This document shows positions 27,354 through 35,288 of a DNA stretch of 46,325 nt, in pieces. The translations under genes were made by a program, and so were the position numbers. Below the pieces are notes generated by a model, which was given only the letters and a program-made list of their open reading frames with translations, made no database searches and had not been told where the DNA came from. This stretch comes from an uncultured Pelagibacteraceae bacterium (GTDB lineage Bacteria; Pseudomonadota; Alphaproteobacteria; Pelagibacterales; Pelagibacteraceae), in NCBI GenBank assembly GCA_902593405.1, contig CACJIB010000008.1:1-46325 (forward strand). Direction: 5' to 3'. How positions within the stretch are numbered: the stretch's first letter is position 1; each line of letters starts with the position of its first letter.

Positions 27354-28241
27354 ATGTTTAATGGTTTTAAAAAAAAATTTGTTAAAGTAAACAAGGGTAA
27401 AATATTTTGTCGATTTAAAGGTAACGGTCCCCCCTTATTATTACTTCATGGATATCCCCAAACACATGTGATGTGGCATAAGACTGCCCCTGAGCTTAGT
27501 GAATATTTTACTGTAATAGTTGCTGACCTTAGAGGATATGGAGATAGTTTAGTTTTATCTGGTGGTACTAATCATAAAAATTATTCTAAAAGAGAAATGG
27601 CTAAAGATATGGTTCAATTGATGAGTAAATTAAATTTTAAAAAATTTTTTGTTGCTGGACATGATAGAGGCGGGAGAGTTGCACATAGAATGGCAAGAGA
27701 TTATAGAAATAAGATTATGGCATTAAGTGTATTAGATATTTGTCCAACTCTAGATATGTACGAGCGTACTGATATGAAATTTGCAAAAGGATATTTTCAC
27801 TGGTTTTATTTAATACAGCCAGCACCTTTACCAGAGAAAATGATAATGGCAGATCCTAAAAGATGGTTAAAAAGTCGTTTTAATAGGTCATCAAAACGTG
27901 CGATTGGAAAAGTTGAAGATGAATATTTTAGAGCCTTTAAACAAAAAAAAAGAATTCATGCAACTTGTGAGGATTATAGGGCTGCGGCTACTATAGATTT
28001 AGAGCATGACAAAAAAGACAGAAAAAAAAAATTAAACATTCCTATACAAGTTTTGTGGGGTAAAAAGGGAGTTGTTGGAACGCAATTTAAACCAGTTAAA
28101 ATTTGGCAAAAATACACAAACAAAAAAATTTATGGAGCAGAAATTAATTCAGATCATTTCATTCCAGAGGAGAGTCCTAAACAAACGATTAATCACTTAA
28201 AAAAATTTTTTTTAAAAAATGTTAAAAATAATTCCAAATAA
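27354..28241 (+). CDS. Alpha/beta hydrolase, haloacetate (fluoroacetate) dehalogenase-like
   Basis: The 295-residue protein has the alpha/beta-hydrolase landmarks LLLHGYPQTHVMWHK, VADLRGYGDS and the nucleophile elbow AGHDRGGR. All residues known for fluoroacetate dehalogenases are present at family positions: Asp104 nucleophile, Arg105 and Arg108 for the carboxylate, Asp128 and His268 completing the triad, and the halide pocket His149, Trp150 and Tyr208. Such enzymes hydrolyse haloacetates to glycolate. The natural substrate in this organism is inference. No signal peptide, so cytoplasmic. It overlaps the TauD-like gene by 23 bases. Confidence 0.87.
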   Translation: MFNGFKKKFVKVNKGKIFCRFKGNGPPLLLLHGYPQTHVMWHKTAPELSEYFTVIVADLRGYGDSLVLSGGTNHKNYSKREMAKDMVQLMSKLNFKKFFVAGHDRGGRVAHRMARDYRNKIMALSVLDICPTLDMYERTDMKFAKGYFHWFYLIQPAPLPEKMIMADPKRWLKSRFNRSSKRAIGKVEDEYFRAFKQKKRIHATCEDYRAAATIDLEHDKKDRKKKLNIPIQVLWGKKGVVGTQFKPVKIWQKYTNKKIYGAEINSDHFIPEESPKQTINHLKKFFLKNVKNNSK

Positions 28242-29010
28242 AAAAAATATTGGAGCTGAAATAATTGTAAATTTAAAAGATATTACGAATAAAGATATTT
28301 TAAAAATTAAGAAAGCACTGAATAAATATGGAATGTTGTATTTTAAACAACAAGAATTAACTTCTAAATTTTATATTCAGTTTGCGAAATATTTTGGAAA
28401 ATTAGCCAACTATCCAAGACTAAAAGGTTTAAATAAAAAATTTCCTCAAATTACTGTGGTGCAAAGAAAATCAACTGATAAAGGACCAAGTTTTGGTGAA
28501 CAATTTCATACAGACTCGATTTATACAAAAAAACCACCAAGATTTACAATGTTGCTTTCTAAACTTGTGCCAAAAAAAGGAAAAGCTAATACAGAATTTT
28601 GTTCTCAATATCTTGCTTATAAAGAATTACCAAGTCCAATAAAAAGAAAATTTAAAAATATTAAAGGTAAATATTCCTCTGAGGGTCCAATCTCGGTTAC
28701 AACAAAAGAAAGAGTAAAAGAAAAAGGAAAAAAAATTAAAGAGCTTAAATCTTCACATAAAATAATTAGGAAAATCAGCACAAATTATTCTATTTATTGC
28801 AGTCCAGGACATTTTGTTGGTTTTAGCTCAAAGATAAAAAATCAAGAAAAGTTAAAAAAATTTTTATTTAACCATCAAATTAAGAAGAAGTTTCAATTTT
28901 CATTGCCTTGGGAAAAAAATCAATTGGCTATATGGGATAATAGATCTATGCTTCATCAAGCAACACCTTTCAAAGGAAATAGAATAATGCATAGAATAAC
29001 AATCAAATAA
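28219..29010 (+). CDS. TauD/TfdA-family 2-oxoglutarate-dependent dioxygenase
   Basis: The 263-residue protein has the iron-binding HxD motif FHTDS (His97, Asp99), preceded by FGKLANYPR and a PQITVV strand. The distal His246 lies in WDNRSMLHQAT and is followed by RIMHR, whose Arg would hold 2-oxoglutarate. TauD/TfdA enzymes hydroxylate taurine, chlorophenoxyacetates and other organic acids; the substrate is not deducible. The middle (150-235) is Lys-rich and divergent. The ATG lies inside the hydrolase gene, in another frame, and the following AEC carrier starts four bases downstream. Confidence 0.87.
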   Translation: MLKIIPNKKNIGAEIIVNLKDITNKDILKIKKALNKYGMLYFKQQELTSKFYIQFAKYFGKLANYPRLKGLNKKFPQITVVQRKSTDKGPSFGEQFHTDSIYTKKPPRFTMLLSKLVPKKGKANTEFCSQYLAYKELPSPIKRKFKNIKGKYSSEGPISVTTKERVKEKGKKIKELKSSHKIIRKISTNYSIYCSPGHFVGFSSKIKNQEKLKKFLFNHQIKKKFQFSLPWEKNQLAIWDNRSMLHQATPFKGNRIMHRITIK

Positions 29011-29013
29011 TTT

Positions 29014-29940
29014 ATGTTCACAATTTTTTTAGGACTAACTCCATTTATATTTATTACTTTTTTAGGTTTTGTTTTTGGTAAGTTGAAGGTCTTAGACCTT
29101 AGTCATGCTAAAATTTTAAATCTTTTCTTGTTCTATATTGCAGTTCCAGCATTGATAATTAAGCTAATAGCACAAAATGAAATTGGACAAGTAGATTTCA
29201 AACAAATTTTCTCTTATTTAATTATGCAGTCGATATGTGGAATTATCGCCTACTTAATTACTTCAAAATATTTTAAAAGATCAATCCCAGAGTCAATTAT
29301 TTGGGCTTTAACAGTTGCATTATCAAACCATGTAACTTTGCTCTTACCAATAACAGAAATTTATTTTCAAAAAAATGTAATTACACAAGTTGCAAGTATC
29401 ATATTAATGGATGGGATAATTTTATTATCTGTAATTGCTTTTTTTCTCGAATTATCTACAAAAAAAAATGTAAATTTATTTAATTTTATTAAAAATTTAT
29501 TTTTAAACCCATTTATACTTTCAATAATTATAGGTCTATTATTTTTATTATTAAATTTTAATATTGATCAAACACCGATTGAATACACTTTGTCTAAACT
29601 TGCAGCATGTGTTTCTCCAGTTGGATTGTTTGCAATTGGCATAACTCTTTCATTTTATACAAAAAATGTAATTAACAAATTATCCGTATCAATTTCAGTT
29701 TTAAAATTAGTTATTTCCCCAATAATTTTATTGTTAATTGGATTAGTGTTTTTTAATGCAGGATTGCCAGCTGAAATACCAGGTGCTTTCTTTGTGAGTG
29801 TTGCGCCTTGTGGAGTTACTTCTATAGTTTTATGTGCTGCATATAATGTTAGTCCCGAAAATATAATTAAAGCAATTTTTGTTTCTACTATTGCTTCTAT
29901 AGGGACTATATTTTTTGCAATTAAGTATTTAACTCTATAA
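29014..29940 (+). CDS. AEC family transporter (auxin efflux carrier / MdcF-like)
   Basis: The 308-residue membrane protein has about ten hydrophobic segments. The AEC pattern shows in GFVFGKLKVLD near the start, LFLFYIAVPALIIKLIA, ALTVALSNHVTLLLPI, KLAACVSPVGLFAIGITLSFY and the end AFFVSVAPCGVTSIVLCAAYNVSPE. Bacterial AEC members such as MdcF carry malonate or other small carboxylates, which fits neighbours acting on small acids. It meets the convergent MBL-fold gene with a six-base overlap. Confidence 0.9.
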   Translation: MFTIFLGLTPFIFITFLGFVFGKLKVLDLSHAKILNLFLFYIAVPALIIKLIAQNEIGQVDFKQIFSYLIMQSICGIIAYLITSKYFKRSIPESIIWALTVALSNHVTLLLPITEIYFQKNVITQVASIILMDGIILLSVIAFFLELSTKKNVNLFNFIKNLFLNPFILSIIIGLLFLLLNFNIDQTPIEYTLSKLAACVSPVGLFAIGITLSFYTKNVINKLSVSISVLKLVISPIILLLIGLVFFNAGLPAEIPGAFFVSVAPCGVTSIVLCAAYNVSPENIIKAIFVSTIASIGTIFFAIKYLTL

Positions 29941-30918
29941 CAATTTATCTAGAGGACTAACTTCTCCAATTTTAAAAATAATAGCATCTTCTTTACTAAA
30001 ACCATATTTTTCAGCATTATCTTTAAATCTAATTGGGGGCTCCATAATTGGCTCTAATGACAAAACAAATGTTCCCCAATGCATTCCTAATACTTTTTTA
30101 CTTTTTAGGTCTTGTGCAACATTCAGGGCTTCCTCTGGCGTAGTATGATATATAGTTTTATCAAACATTGGTTTGAAATTATAAGCCCCAATATTAATCA
30201 TTGTCAGATCTATAGGACCATATTTTTCACCTAATTCTTTGTAGATTTCCCCATATCCAGTATCACACGCAAATAAAATTTTTTTATTTTTATATTCTAT
30301 GAGAAAATTACCCCACAAAGTTTTATTAGTGTCTGTTAAACTTCTCTTTGACCAATGAACTGCAGGAAGTAAATAAATTTTCAAATTATTATTTATAATT
30401 ATTTGATCATACCAATCCATTTCATTTATATCTTTATATCCTTTAAAATATTTACCGAGGTTTAATGGCGTTAATACTTTTGCATCCTTAAAGGGAAAAT
30501 TTCTAATTGTTGACATGTCCTGATGATCGTAATGATTATGAGTGAGTAAAAATATATCCGTTTTAGGTATCTCGTTTAATTTTATTGCGGGATTAGTAAA
30601 TCTTTTTGGACCAAAGATTAGTGGTCCAGCATTCTTTGAAAATACAGGATCTGTTATAATTGTAGTTCCACCTAATTTAATAAGGTATGTCGCATGACCT
30701 ATCCAAGCGATATAATCCTTATCTTTATATTTTTCTAAATCAGCTAATACTTTTTCTTTTTCAATAACATGTTCTTTTGGATAAGATAAATCAACTTTCT
30801 TTCTCAATTTACTGAAAGTCCTATAAGAAAATTTTCCTGACCTGGATATTATTACCGGAGATCCTTTTGGATTCCTGAAAGTACCATCGGGTAAATGATG
30901 ATAAGGTCTTTCTTTCAT
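29935..30918 (-). CDS. MBL-fold metal-dependent hydrolase (UlaG / NAPE-PLD-like)
   Basis: The 327-residue protein carries the metallo-beta-lactamase motif LTHNHYDHQDM near residue 126, a WIGHATYLIKLGG opening strand, ITDPVFS, AVHWSKRS, FACDTGYG with the bridging Asp, and LGMHWGTF with the last His. The N-terminal 80 residues (DGTFRNPKGSP) resemble the NAPE-hydrolysing phospholipase D / outer-membrane RomA-type branch. The substrate is not known. It lies one base downstream of the sugar dehydrogenase stop. Confidence 0.88.
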   Translation of the reverse strand: MKERPYHHLPDGTFRNPKGSPVIISRSGKFSYRTFSKLRKKVDLSYPKEHVIEKEKVLADLEKYKDKDYIAWIGHATYLIKLGGTTIITDPVFSKNAGPLIFGPKRFTNPAIKLNEIPKTDIFLLTHNHYDHQDMSTIRNFPFKDAKVLTPLNLGKYFKGYKDINEMDWYDQIIINNNLKIYLLPAVHWSKRSLTDTNKTLWGNFLIEYKNKKILFACDTGYGEIYKELGEKYGPIDLTMINIGAYNFKPMFDKTIYHTTPEEALNVAQDLKSKKVLGMHWGTFVLSLEPIMEPPIRFKDNAEKYGFSKEDAIIFKIGEVSPLDKLL

Positions 30919-30919
30919 A

Positions 30920-31987
30920 TTATTTTTTTTTCTCCATTAACCATAAGCTATTTCCTGCGAGAAAATATATTTTTCCATTGACTGGGTGAACTTGTATGTC
31001 TCTTATTCTCCCAATTTTATCTTGGAAAATAATTGTTTCTTCAATCTTAGATGAATCTTGAAAGTTTAATTTTCTCATTGATTTATCTTTTAAAGAAGTA
31101 ATGAGTGCTTCTCCATTCCACTCATTAAATTCATTTCCCTTATATATAGTTATAGCACTTGCTGCTATTGAAGGTACCCAGTATTGGATTGCCTTAGTAA
31201 AACCTGGTTTCCATTTAGGTCCAATTTTTGACCCTGAATAATTTGTTCCACCCCAACCTAAAATTTTCCAACCATAATTCTCTCCCTTTTTTACTTCACC
31301 AAACCAATCACCACCTTTTGCACCATGGTTGCTTGCATAAATTTTTCCATCAAAAGAGGAATAGGTTAGACCTTGAGGATTACGAACACCTATTTGATAA
31401 ATTTCTGGTAACCAATCTGATTTACCTTCAAATTTAGGGTTATCTTTTGGAATACTACCATCTAAATAAATTCTGATAATACTTCCAGGGTGATTTGTTG
31501 GATCTTGAGCAATCATACCCCCACCTCTTTCACCAGCAGATGCAAAAAGATAATTGTCTTTAATAGCCAGTCTTGAACCAAAATGATAACCAGATTCTAT
31601 TGGTGGTTCAGCTTGAAATATATTTTTGAAATCTAAATTTTTTTTATTTAATTTAGCTTTTGCAATTGATGTACTAGTTTTCCAATTTCCTCTATTTTCT
31701 GAATAAGAAATCCATAAGTAATCATTTTGATAAATAATATCTAATAAACCTCCTTGCCCGTGAACAAAATAATTTAAGTTATGTTTAATTTCATAAACTT
31801 CTTCAGAAATAATATTTACTATTTTTATTTTTCCAGTTTTTTCAGTTATAATAACCTCTTCATCGCTTATAAAAGACGATCCCCATGGGTCACTTAAATC
31901 TGTCAATTTTTTAAAAGTAAAATTTTCAGAAAAACTTTTCGATGAAAATAAAAAAAAGAAAAATATCGATAAAAAATATTTGATCAC
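30920..31987 (-). CDS. PQQ-dependent sugar dehydrogenase-like periplasmic protein (YliI / Asd family)
   Basis: The six-bladed propeller family of soluble aldose/sorbosone dehydrogenases is recognised by LSDPWGSSFI, HNLNYFVHGQGGLLDI, PESGYHFGSRLA-like and AGERGGGMIAQDP segments, HPGSIIRIYLDGSIPKDNP, IGVRNPQGL and NYGWKILGWGGTNY. A signal peptide (IKYFLSIFFFFLFSSKSFSE) starts at GTG 31987, one base after the SDR stop; an ATG at 32014 would add nine residues and overlap the SDR by 26 bases, so I prefer the GTG. The product would be periplasmic. No PQQ synthesis gene is in the window, so the cofactor state is open. Confidence 0.85.
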   Translation of the reverse strand: MIKYFLSIFFFFLFSSKSFSENFTFKKLTDLSDPWGSSFISDEEVIITEKTGKIKIVNIISEEVYEIKHNLNYFVHGQGGLLDIIYQNDYLWISYSENRGNWKTSTSIAKAKLNKKNLDFKNIFQAEPPIESGYHFGSRLAIKDNYLFASAGERGGGMIAQDPTNHPGSIIRIYLDGSIPKDNPKFEGKSDWLPEIYQIGVRNPQGLTYSSFDGKIYASNHGAKGGDWFGEVKKGENYGWKILGWGGTNYSGSKIGPKWKPGFTKAIQYWVPSIAASAITIYKGNEFNEWNGEALITSLKDKSMRKLNFQDSSKIEETIIFQDKIGRIRDIQVHPVNGKIYFLAGNSLWLMEKKK

Positions 31988-31988
31988 T

Positions 31989-32699
31989 TTATGAAAGTTT
32001 AGATCTACCACCATCTACAGCAATTATTTGGCCTGTAACCCAAGAACTATCTTCTGTTAGTAAGAATTTAGCAAGAGCAGCGGAGTCTTTACCTTCTCCC
32101 AATCTTTTGAGGGGATGTGCTTTTGCAATACCTTCAGCTATAGCAGTATTTTTTAACATTGGTTCTGCTATTTTAGATTTCGTTAAACTTGGTGCCACAC
32201 AATTTACTCTTATGTTCGGAGCAAATTCTGCTGCAAGAGAAACCGTCAATCCTTCAACAGCAGCTTTTGCTGAGGCTATGATTGCATGGTTAGTAAAACC
32301 TCTTTGAGCAGCAACAGTTGAAAATAAGACTATTGAACCTTTATTTTTTTTTAAACTTTCCTGATATCCTTTAATAGCTTCTACAGCAGAATAAAGATTA
32401 AGTTTCATGCATTTCTGAAAGTCTTGTTCATTTACCATTCTTAATGGTTTTAAATCAATTGAACCGACACAATAAGCTAAGCCTTTAATTTCAGAAATAT
32501 CTGATTTAACTTTTTCTATAAACCCATCCTCTAAAACATCTGCAACTGTATGTGAGCATCCAAGTTTTTCAGAGACAGAGCTAAGTTCACTTTCATTTCT
32601 TCCAACTAAATGAATATCGTTTCCAGAGTTTTTTAATTGTTCTGCTAAACTTGACCCTATAGAACCTGTCGCACCAAAAATTACATATTTTTCTGACAT
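31989..32699 (-). CDS. Short-chain dehydrogenase/reductase
   Basis: The 236-residue SDR has an NAD(P) loop GATGSIGSSLAEQL (9-22), HLVGRNE, and an active site with the catalytic Ser in IVLFSTVAAQRGFTNHAII. The usual Tyr of Y-x3-K is not obvious: the sequence reads NHAIIASAKAAVEGL, with the Lys present and His/Ile where Tyr is expected, as in a minority of the family. The end VTGQIIAVDGG is typical. It diverges from the photolyase-related gene with only 27 bases between start codons. SDRs of this type are often found next to photolyase genes in proteobacteria. Confidence 0.88.
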   Translation of the reverse strand: MSEKYVIFGATGSIGSSLAEQLKNSGNDIHLVGRNESELSSVSEKLGCSHTVADVLEDGFIEKVKSDISEIKGLAYCVGSIDLKPLRMVNEQDFQKCMKLNLYSAVEAIKGYQESLKKNKGSIVLFSTVAAQRGFTNHAIIASAKAAVEGLTVSLAAEFAPNIRVNCVAPSLTKSKIAEPMLKNTAIAEGIAKAHPLKRLGEGKDSAALAKFLLTEDSSWVTGQIIAVDGGRSKLS

Positions 32700-32726
32700 A
32701 AAAAATTTTATTAGTTATATTTAACT

Positions 32727-34217
32727 ATGAAGTTATTTTTTATACTTGGTAATCAATTATTTCCAACAAAATACCTAGACCGCTTCAAAAAAGACCACCT
32801 ATTTTTTATGGCTGAAGACAAGGGTTTATGCACTTATGAAAAGCATCATAAACAAAAAATTTTATTATTTCTATCTTCTATGCGTTCTTATGCAGACCGA
32901 TTAAGAAAAAACAAATTTAAATTAGATTACTTTAAAATCGAAGATAAAGAATTTAATGAAGATTATTTAAAAAAATTAAAAAAAATAATTACACAAAAAA
33001 AAGTAAATGAAATCTCAAGTTTTGAAGTAGAGGATAAATTTTTTGAAAAAAAAATTTTACAATTTTTAAAAAAAGAAAAAATATACTGGAATATTATCCA
33101 AACTCCTATGTTCTTAAATTCAAGAGCTGAATTTAAAAATTATTTATTAAAATCAAAAAAACCTTTTATGGCAACTTTCTACAAAGATGTTAGAAAAAAA
33201 TCTGGAATATTGATGGGGTCAGATGGTGATCCAATCGGGGGCAAATGGAGCTTTGATGAAGATAATAGAAATAAATTACCTAAAAATATTTCAATTCCTA
33301 AATTTCCAAAAATAAATGAAACCAGTCATACAAAAAAATTAAAGCCTATTATTGAAAAGGAATTTAAAAATCACCCAGGGAGTACAAATAATTTTTGGTT
33401 TGCAACGGAATATGAAGATGTAGTTAAACTATTGAATTTTTTTATAAAAGAAAAATCTAATCTTTTTGGTGATTACGAGGATGCAGTTGATCAAAAAGAT
33501 AATATCCTGTTCCATAGTGCATTAAGTCCTTACATAAATTTAGGTTTAATAACCCCTGAATTTGTTGTCCAAAAAGTTTTAGACTTTCACAAGAAAAATA
33601 AAATTAGAATGAATTCTTTAGAGGGTTACATTCGTCAAGTGATTGGTTGGCGAGAATTTATGCGAGGAATTTATCAGTCATACTCTCAAGAAATGGAAAC
33701 TGGAAATTTTTTCAAACAAAATAGAAAAATGAAAAATTCTTGGTACGATGGAACCACTGGTCTTCCACCTTTGGATTATGCAATTAAAAATGCCGTTAAT
33801 CATGGTTGGTCACATCATATTGAAAGATTAATGATCTTATCAAATATTATGAACCTTTGTGAAATCAAGCCAACAATTGTTTACAAATGGTTCATGGAAA
33901 TGTTTGTGGATTCTTCGGATTGGGTAATGGTTCCTAATGTTTATGGAATGGGATTGTTTAGTGATGGAGGAATTTTTGCAACAAAACCTTATATTTGTGG
34001 ATCAGCATATTTTATGAAAATGATGGATTTTAAAAAAGGAGAGTGGTGTAACACAATGGATGGCCTTTATTGGAGGTTCATAGACCGAAACAGAAAATTT
34101 TTTTTAAAAAATCCTCGTCTATCTATGATGGTAAGGATATTTGATAAAATGAAATCTGAGAGAAAAAAATTAATTTTATCAGAAGCTGATAAATTTATAA
34201 AACAAAATACAATTTGA
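32727..34217 (+). CDS. Cryptochrome/photolyase family protein, FeS-BCP / (6-4) photolyase-like
   Basis: The 496-residue protein has the N-terminal domain of the prokaryotic (6-4) photolyase group ([38 protein letters not shown]) and its FAD domain: [35 protein letters not shown], the active-site [16 protein letters not shown] (His363, His364), [20 protein letters not shown] and GLYWRFID. Cys378 and Cys441 fit two of the four Fe-S ligands of PhrB. The CxxC pair expected just before Cys441 is missing, with only Cys424 nearby. Its stop overlaps the DUF2256 start. Likely light-driven repair of UV damage. Confidence 0.92.
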   Translation: MKLFFILGNQLFPTKYLDRFKKDHLFFMAEDKGLCTYEKHHKQKILLFLSSMRSYADRLRKNKFKLDYFKIEDKEFNEDYLKKLKKIITQKKVNEISSFEVEDKFFEKKILQFLKKEKIYWNIIQTPMFLNSRAEFKNYLLKSKKPFMATFYKDVRKKSGILMGSDGDPIGGKWSFDEDNRNKLPKNISIPKFPKINETSHTKKLKPIIEKEFKNHPGSTNNFWFATEYEDVVKLLNFFIKEKSNLFGDYEDAVDQKDNILFHSALSPYINLGLITPEFVVQKVLDFHKKNKIRMNSLEGYIRQVIGWREFMRGIYQSYSQEMETGNFFKQNRKMKNSWYDGTTGLPPLDYAIKNAVNHGWSHHIERLMILSNIMNLCEIKPTIVYKWFMEMFVDSSDWVMVPNVYGMGLFSDGGIFATKPYICGSAYFMKMMDFKKGEWCNTMDGLYWRFIDRNRKFFLKNPRLSMMVRIFDKMKSERKKLILSEADKFIKQNTI

Positions 34218-34345
34218 TGAAAAAAGAAAATTTACCAACCAAAACTTGTCCAATTTGTAAAAGACCATTTACTTGGCGCAAAAAATGGAAGTTGAACTGG
34301 GAGAGAGTAAAATATTGTTCAAAGAAGTGTTCTAAGCTAAGCTAA
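34217..34345 (+). CDS. DUF2256 small zinc-ribbon-like protein
   Basis: This 42-residue gene starts at ATG 34217, overlapping the photolyase stop by one base (TGATG), and ends at TAA 34343-34345. The sequence [16 protein letters not shown], then [12 protein letters not shown], is the DUF2256 pattern CPxC-x-RPFxWRKKW...VxYCSxxC; the four Cys could bind zinc. DUF2256 proteins are regularly encoded next to photolyase/cryptochrome genes, which is the case here. Function is unknown. Confidence 0.9.
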   Translation: MKKENLPTKTCPICKRPFTWRKKWKLNWERVKYCSKKCSKLS

Positions 34346-34350
34346 ACTTA

Positions 34351-35070
34351 GTGAACATAATAGTATTACAACATATCAAAATAGAAGACCCAGGTTACAT
34401 TAAAGATTTAATGCTGGCTGATGGATTTAAGCTCACCACTATTGAATTAGATGAAGGTGAAAAAATACCAAAGGATTTAGGTAAATTTGATGGAATGTTT
34501 TGCATGGGAGGTCCAATGGATACCTATATGGAACAAGAATATCCTTGGTTAATAGAAGAAAAGAAAGCAATTAAAGAATTTGTTGTTAATCTAAAAAAAC
34601 CTTATTTAGGTTTTTGTTTAGGTTGTCAGCTTTTAGGAGAAGTGGTGGGCGGAAAAGTAGTTAAATCTAAACCAGCAGAAATAGGAATTATGGATATTAA
34701 TTTCTCTAATGAAAAAGATGAGGATAAATTATTTTCAAAATTTCCTAATACAATTAAAAGTTTGCAATGGCACTCTTATGAGGTTCAAGGTATTGAAAAT
34801 AATAATGATGTAACTTTATTAGCTTCCTCCCCAATTACCAAGTATCAAATCTTTAAATATCAAAACCATGCTTATGGAATTCAATTTCATATAGAAATAA
34901 AAGATACTACAGTCAATGAGTGGGGATGTGTACCGGAATACAAAAAAGCTTTGGAAGATCAGCTTGGTAATGGTGCATTAGAAAAGTTTGATCAATCTGC
35001 AAAAGATAACATGAAAGATATGAATAACTACTCTACAATCCTTTATAATAATTTTAAAAAACTTTTATGA
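34351..35070 (+). CDS. Type 1 glutamine amidotransferase-like protein
   Basis: The 239-residue protein resembles the stand-alone GMP-synthase-like amidotransferases: VLQHIKIEDPGYI, DGMFCMGGPMDTY, the nucleophile elbow LGFCLGCQLLGEVVGG, KSLQWHSYEV and GIQFHIEIKDTTVNEW with the catalytic His/Glu pair. The ammonia acceptor partner is not evident. It starts with GTG, five bases after the DUF2256 stop, and overlaps the next gene by four bases, so it belongs to the photolyase transcript. Confidence 0.9.
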   Translation: MNIIVLQHIKIEDPGYIKDLMLADGFKLTTIELDEGEKIPKDLGKFDGMFCMGGPMDTYMEQEYPWLIEEKKAIKEFVVNLKKPYLGFCLGCQLLGEVVGGKVVKSKPAEIGIMDINFSNEKDEDKLFSKFPNTIKSLQWHSYEVQGIENNNDVTLLASSPITKYQIFKYQNHAYGIQFHIEIKDTTVNEWGCVPEYKKALEDQLGNGALEKFDQSAKDNMKDMNNYSTILYNNFKKLL

Positions 35071-35288
35071 ATAATAAAATTTTTGAATGGGCAGGGGTTA
35101 TAACTGCAATATTGTATTCTTTGTTTGTTGCTTTAAACATAGGAATAGAATTTTTTGGTTTTTGTTTACTGTTATTGTCAGCCATTTTAATTGGAATTTG
35201 GGCCTATAGAGGTGGTCATAAAGGAATTTTATTTTTGCAATTTTTTTATGCAACCGCTGGAATTATTGGAATGGTTCGTTGGTTTTAA
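35067..35288 (+). CDS. Small membrane protein, unknown function
   Basis: The 73-residue protein is almost entirely hydrophobic, with three likely membrane segments (about 8-25, 30-46 and 54-70) and a polar RGGHKG loop between the second and third. This two-half layout recalls single-repeat PnuC-like or MtN3-like proteins, but I cannot assign a family. It overlaps the amidotransferase stop (ATGA) and is convergent with the photolyase-domain gene, with a four-base overlap. Confidence 0.72.
   Translation: MNNKIFEWAGVITAILYSLFVALNIGIEFFGFCLLLLSAILIGIWAYRGGHKGILFLQFFYATAGIIGMVRWF

Noticed and set aside
31988..32014. ATG start of the sugar dehydrogenase at 32014
   Set aside because: It would overlap the SDR by 26 bases and put an acidic, polar stretch before the signal peptide; GTG 31987 gives a normal signal peptide. 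Not fully excluded.
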